From the NCBI RefSeq assembly GCF_001019715.1, contig NZ_BBXJ01000001.1:682001-746000 (forward strand): DNA of 64,000 nucleotides. Direction: 5' to 3'. Under the pieces are notes generated by a model that was not told the origin of the DNA, ran no database searches, and saw only the letters and a program-made list of their open reading frames with translations. The position numbers and the translations under genes are program-made. Position 1 is the stretch's first letter. Each line of letters begins with the position of its first letter. This stretch comes from Rodentibacter caecimuris. GTDB lineage: Bacteria; Pseudomonadota; Gammaproteobacteria; Enterobacterales; Pasteurellaceae. Below, in pieces: positions 61,052-64,000 of this stretch.

Positions 61052-61083
61052 AAAAAGTGCGGTTGAAATTCACCGCACTTTTT
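61052..61083. terminator. USS-dyad terminator after fklB
   Basis: Inverted uptake signals AAAAAGTGCGGT / ACCGCACTTTTT with an 8-base loop and a T run, between convergent fklB and the DUF2799 lipoprotein gene. Confidence 0.9.
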
Positions 61084-61107
61084 TATTCTTCGTCTTTTTA
61101 ACGGTAT

Positions 61108-61392
61108 CTATTGCGTCCCCCCATTACCCGAACTAAATCCGTCAAACCATGCGCTACGTTGCGTACTTGTCATCCCGTCACAATATTGAATACGTTGATT
61201 TAATTGGCTTTGACTGTATTTGGCATAATCCTTTCCCACACGATAGCCATCCAAATACCAATCATCCACATCATGACAAACAATGGTGTTAAGGCGCTTT
61301 TCATATTGATTGACTGAAATAGGCGAACGTGTGGAATGTTGCCCACAAGCGGATAAAGCTAAAATCATCGACGCGAGCATTAATTTTTTCAT
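61108..61392 (-). CDS. DUF2799-like lipoprotein, paralogue 1
   Basis: A 94-residue lipoprotein (MKKLMLASMILALSAC; lipobox LSAC) of unknown function. The first of two adjacent ATGs is also possible. The mature part contains CHDVDDWYLDGYRVGKDYAKY and QLNQRIQYC, with two cysteines, and is shared with the neighbouring gene at 61489, so this is a tandem duplicate. The pattern resembles DUF2799. It is the distal gene behind proB. Confidence 0.78.
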   Translation of the reverse strand: MKKLMLASMILALSACGQHSTRSPISVNQYEKRLNTIVCHDVDDWYLDGYRVGKDYAKYSQSQLNQRIQYCDGMTSTQRSAWFDGFSSGNGGTQ

Positions 61393-61443
61393 CATTTACT
61401 TCCTTAAATAAAAACACAAATTGAGGACAATAATTTAAAAGAA

Positions 61444-61483
61444 AAGTGCGGTCAAAAAGTTATGTGATTTTCTGACCGCACTT
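61444..61483. repeat. Inverted USS pair between the DUF2799 paralogues
   Basis: AAGTGCGGTCA (61444-61454) and TGACCGCACTT (61473-61483), fully complementary with an 18-base loop. It may form a weak terminator for the upstream paralogue. Confidence 0.65.
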
Positions 61484-61488
61484 GAAGA

Positions 61489-61833
61489 CTAAACTCGAGC
61501 TTGTTTTTTTCGTTTTTTCTTCCCTTGTTTTTTCTGAACCGGCGCACCTTTTTTGTAGCCCTGCATCCATGCAGATTTCAACCCATTAGAAACGCCACCG
61601 TACTGTTGGCAGTAGCTAATACGCTGCTGCAATAAACTTTGTTGATAGGTGCTGAACGTTTTTCCCACTCTAAAACCATCCAAGTACCAATCATCGACAT
61701 CATTACAATCAGCCGTATTTAGGCGTTTTGTTGAGGCATTCACATAAAAGGGAGAACGCCCGACACCACTATCTGCCGACACATTTAACGTAAAAAAACC
61801 ACATAAAAAACTAAAAATAAACACTTTTTTCAC
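61489..61833 (-). CDS. DUF2799-like secreted protein, paralogue 2
   Basis: A 114-residue exported protein with a Sec signal (MKKVFIFSFLCGFFTLNVSA) but no lipobox, unlike its neighbour. The shared core is KRLNTADCNDVDDWYLDGFR, then VGKTFSTYQQSLLQQRISYC. The C-terminus is strongly basic (KKQGKKKRKKQARV), which the other copy lacks and which might bind nucleic acid or the acidic cell surface. Function unknown. It lies 11 bases after proB. Confidence 0.78.
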   Translation of the reverse strand: MKKVFIFSFLCGFFTLNVSADSGVGRSPFYVNASTKRLNTADCNDVDDWYLDGFRVGKTFSTYQQSLLQQRISYCQQYGGVSNGLKSAWMQGYKKGAPVQKKQGKKKRKKQARV

Positions 61834-61844
61834 AACTACATCCT

Positions 61845-62945
61845 TTATAAAATAATCATATCATCACGGTGAAGCGCAACTGCGCCATATTCATAGCCCA
61901 AAATCGCTTCAATATCTTGCGATTTTTTTCCCATAATGCGTAACAAAGCCTCATTGTTATAACGTGGCATGCCGAGCGCAATGTCTTTGCCCGCCTGATT
62001 GCGAATTTTCACGACTTCACCACGGGAAAAACGCCCCTCCACAGCAACAATCCCCGCCGGTAAAAGGGATTTATTTTGAACCAGCATCGCCTGTTCCGCC
62101 CCTTCATCAATAGTAATCACACCGGCTGAAGGTGCGGCAAATAACCATTGCTTACGACTTTCCAAGCGATCGGTATGATGGGCGGTAAACTTCGAGCCAA
62201 TATCCTGTTCGTGTGCCAAATCCACAATCACATTTGAACGATTACCCGGAGCAATAATCGTTTCAATACCGGAACGTGTTGCTACATCAGCGGCAATAAT
62301 CTTAGTACTCATTCCGCCCGTACCCAGGGTTGTACCACTTCCTCCCGCAATGGAACGAATATGATCGGTAATTTTATCCACGACCGGAATCAATTTTGCC
62401 TCCGGATTTTTACGCGGATCACTATCAAATAACCCTTGCTGATCCGTTAAAAGATAAAGTTGTTCCGCTTGCACCAAAATCGCCACCAATGCCGATAAGT
62501 TATCATTATCCCCTACTTTAATTTCCGCCGTTGCCACCGCATCGTTTTCGTTAATCACGGGAATGATTCGGTTATCTAACAATGCGTGCAAGGTATCCCG
62601 CGCATTAAGAAAACGCTCGCGATCTTCAATATCCGCACGAGTCAGTAAAATTTGACCGATATGAATATCATAAATCGCAAACAATTTTTCCCACGCTTGA
62701 ATGAGCTGGCTTTGCCCCACAGCGGCAAGTAATTGTTTCGATGCAATGGTTGGCGGTAATTGCGGGTGGTTCAAATAATAGCGACCTGCGGCAATAGCAC
62801 CGGAGGTAACAATCACAATACGAAAACCTTCATGATGAAGTTGTGCAATTTGTCGCACAATTTCCATCATATGCGGTGAATTTAATTTGGGTGAACCTTG
62901 GGTTAAGGTGCTGGTACCGAACTTCACAACAATGGTTTTATTCAT
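61845..62945 (-). CDS. proB: Glutamate 5-kinase
   Basis: First step of proline synthesis. The 366-residue protein has the amino-acid-kinase domain ([13 protein letters not shown] at the start, [40 protein letters not shown]) and a C-terminal PUA domain (about 275-360). proA is not adjacent. It is upstream of the two DUF2799 genes and divergent from folA. Confidence 0.97.
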   Translation of the reverse strand: MNKTIVVKFGTSTLTQGSPKLNSPHMMEIVRQIAQLHHEGFRIVIVTSGAIAAGRYYLNHPQLPPTIASKQLLAAVGQSQLIQAWEKLFAIYDIHIGQILLTRADIEDRERFLNARDTLHALLDNRIIPVINENDAVATAEIKVGDNDNLSALVAILVQAEQLYLLTDQQGLFDSDPRKNPEAKLIPVVDKITDHIRSIAGGSGTTLGTGGMSTKIIAADVATRSGIETIIAPGNRSNVIVDLAHEQDIGSKFTAHHTDRLESRKQWLFAAPSAGVITIDEGAEQAMLVQNKSLLPAGIVAVEGRFSRGEVVKIRNQAGKDIALGMPRYNNEALLRIMGKKSQDIEAILGYEYGAVALHRDDMIIL

Positions 62946-63064
62946 TTTATTAACCCTTTTTAATTATCAAAAAATGTCGCATACGTTAGCACTAAACTCA
63001 TTAAAAAGCATTAAATTTGTATTGTGCTATGATATATTGCTCAGCAATTCAACAAGGAGCTTTT

Positions 63065-63547
63065 ATGACGTTCAGTTTAATTGTCGCAACAACCCTTAAC
63101 CATGTAATCGGCAAAGATAACCAAATGCCTTGGCATCTGCCGGCTGACCTTGCTTGGTTCAGAAAAAATACCACAGGGAAACCGGTCATTATGGGGCGCA
63201 AAACCTTTGAGAGTATTGGTCGCCCTCTCCCTAAACGGGTGAATATTGTGCTTTCGCGCAAACCGTTTGAACAGGAAGGTATCATCTGGAAAAACAGCCT
63301 CGAAAGTGCGGTTGATTTTGTCAGAGATTCTGAGGAAACTATGCTAATTGGCGGCGGTGAACTGTTTAAACAATATTTACCCCAAGCGGATAAACTCTAT
63401 TTAACCCAAATTCAAGCGGAAATTGATGGCGATACCTTTTTCCCTGAATTAAATTGGGATGAATGGCATATTGAATTTGAAGAATATCGAGAAAAAGACA
63501 AAAAAAATCCTTATAATTGTCGGTTTTTGATTTTAAGTAGAAAGTAA
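63065..63547 (+). CDS. folA: Dihydrofolate reductase
   Basis: Reduces dihydrofolate to tetrahydrofolate, serving ThyA and MetH among others. The ATG at 63065 follows AAGGAG and matches the family start (MTFSLIVATTLNHVIGKDNQMPWHLPADL); 160 residues. An in-frame ATG 16 codons upstream is ignored. NADPH and folate sites (MGRKTFESIGRPLPKR, MLIGGGELFKQYLP) are intact. It contains a USS near 63304. Confidence 0.97.
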   Translation: MTFSLIVATTLNHVIGKDNQMPWHLPADLAWFRKNTTGKPVIMGRKTFESIGRPLPKRVNIVLSRKPFEQEGIIWKNSLESAVDFVRDSEETMLIGGGELFKQYLPQADKLYLTQIQAEIDGDTFFPELNWDEWHIEFEEYREKDKKNPYNCRFLILSRK

Positions 63548-63578
63548 AAAAGTGCGGTTAAAAATGACCGCACTTTTT
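63547..63578. terminator. USS-dyad terminator between folA and clpB
   Basis: AAAAAGTGCGGT / ACCGCACTTTTT with an 8-base loop, overlapping the folA stop by one base and ending 12 bases before the clpB stop. It serves both convergent genes. Confidence 0.9.
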
Positions 63579-63589
63579 GTATTTTAGAT

Positions 63590-64000
63590 TTATTGTTTTG
63601 CTACAACCTTGCCATCGGTATAATCCACAGTTACCACACTGCTTGGCAGCAATTTACCGGAAAGGATTTGTTGTGCCAATGGATTTTCGATCTCTTGCTG
63701 AATCGCTCGTTTTAACGGGCGCGCACCATAAAGAGGGTCATAGCCTACTTCACCAATGAAATCAATGAGTGCTTCGCTGAATACAATTTCATAGCCACGG
63801 CTTTCCATACGTTTTGCCAGACGTTCTAATTGAATGCTTGCAATGGAACGGATATTTTCTTTCTCCAACGGGTGGAACACCACGGTTTCATCAATACGGT
63901 TGATAAATTCCGGACGGAAATGTTGCCCCACAACCGACATCACTCGATTTTTCATTTCCTCATAGCCTTCGCCTTGATGTTCCTGAATTAAATGGGAACC
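63590..64000 (-). CDS. clpB: Chaperone ClpB, C-terminal fragment
   Basis: The last 136 codons of ClpB, continuing off the right edge (frame: base 64000 is the first base of a codon). ClpB is the hexameric disaggregase that works with DnaK. Visible parts are the end of the second AAA+ domain and the small C-terminal domain: [22 protein letters not shown], with the sensor-1 Asn and arginine finger, and [15 protein letters not shown] (sensor 2). The protein ends DGKVVAKQ. Confidence 0.95.
   Translation of the reverse strand, partial: GSHLIQEHQGEGYEEMKNRVMSVVGQHFRPEFINRIDETVVFHPLEKENIRSIASIQLERLAKRMESRGYEIVFSEALIDFIGEVGYDPLYGARPLKRAIQQEIENPLAQQILSGKLLPSSVVTVDYTDGKVVAKQ

Overview
The window is a chromosomal segment of a Gram-negative bacterium of the family Pasteurellaceae. 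The 9-base uptake signal AAGTGCGGT or its complement occurs roughly forty times on both strands. This is the Hin-type signal of Haemophilus, Aggregatibacter and Pasteurella multocida. Protein E, the pilABCD and comE1 competence genes, GrcA beside LepA and the coaE-yacG-rhlB block all fit a Haemophilus- or Aggregatibacter-like genome. The species cannot be named from the sequence alone. No tRNA, rRNA or CRISPR array was seen.

Layout. 1-6 kb: the start of lepA, grcA, ung, a YjbR-like gene and the rppH-TSUP-lgt-thyA-tadA operon, then a non-coding stretch with two perfect DnaA boxes. 6-13 kb: ampD, the pilABCD DNA-uptake pilus operon behind a perfect CRP-S (Sxy-dependent) site, coaE-yacG-GNAT and rhlB. 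13-20 kb: accBC, aroQ, menBC, a lipoprotein and a phosphohexomutase. 20-23 kb: two small membrane-protein genes and about 1.8 kb of decayed DNA holding a broken IS1016-like transposase. 23-31 kb: pgtABC divergent from pgtP (phosphoglycerate sensing and uptake) with a perfect CRP site between them, then a phytase-like esterase. 31-37.5 kb: a filamentous-haemagglutinin-type exoprotein and, convergent to it, its outer-membrane transporter. 37.6-47.5 kb is the most accessory-looking part: cobalamin-dependent metH, a complete retron, a lipoprotein and a four-gene operon with an ABC importer of the iron-siderophore/B12 class that encloses an L,D-transpeptidase. 47.6-64 kb: comE1 behind a CRP-S site, protein E, pflA-pflB-focA, rpsP-rimM-trmD-rplS, gdhA, hemB, tatABC, psd, fklB, two paralogous DUF2799 genes with proB, folA and the end of clpB.

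The most notable system is the retron at 41392-43403. A perfect -10 box leads into a non-coding RNA of about 155 nt. Its ends pair (a1/a2), and its msd part is a perfect 23-bp inverted repeat. Directly behind come a nucleoside-deoxyribosyltransferase-like effector with a C-terminal winged-helix-like part and a YADD reverse transcriptase. The order ncRNA-effector-RT and the effector motifs match type II-A retrons such as Ec86/Eco1, which act as anti-phage defence systems.

How the genes work together. Carbon and anaerobic metabolism are represented by pfl/focA/grcA and pgt. The competence regulon appears twice (pilABCD and comE1). Two CRP-type sites place phosphoglycerate uptake and probably the large adhesin under catabolite control. 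MetH needs cobalamin and lies a few kilobases from a BtuFCD-like importer, so the two may form a salvage-and-use pair. This is an inference from proximity.
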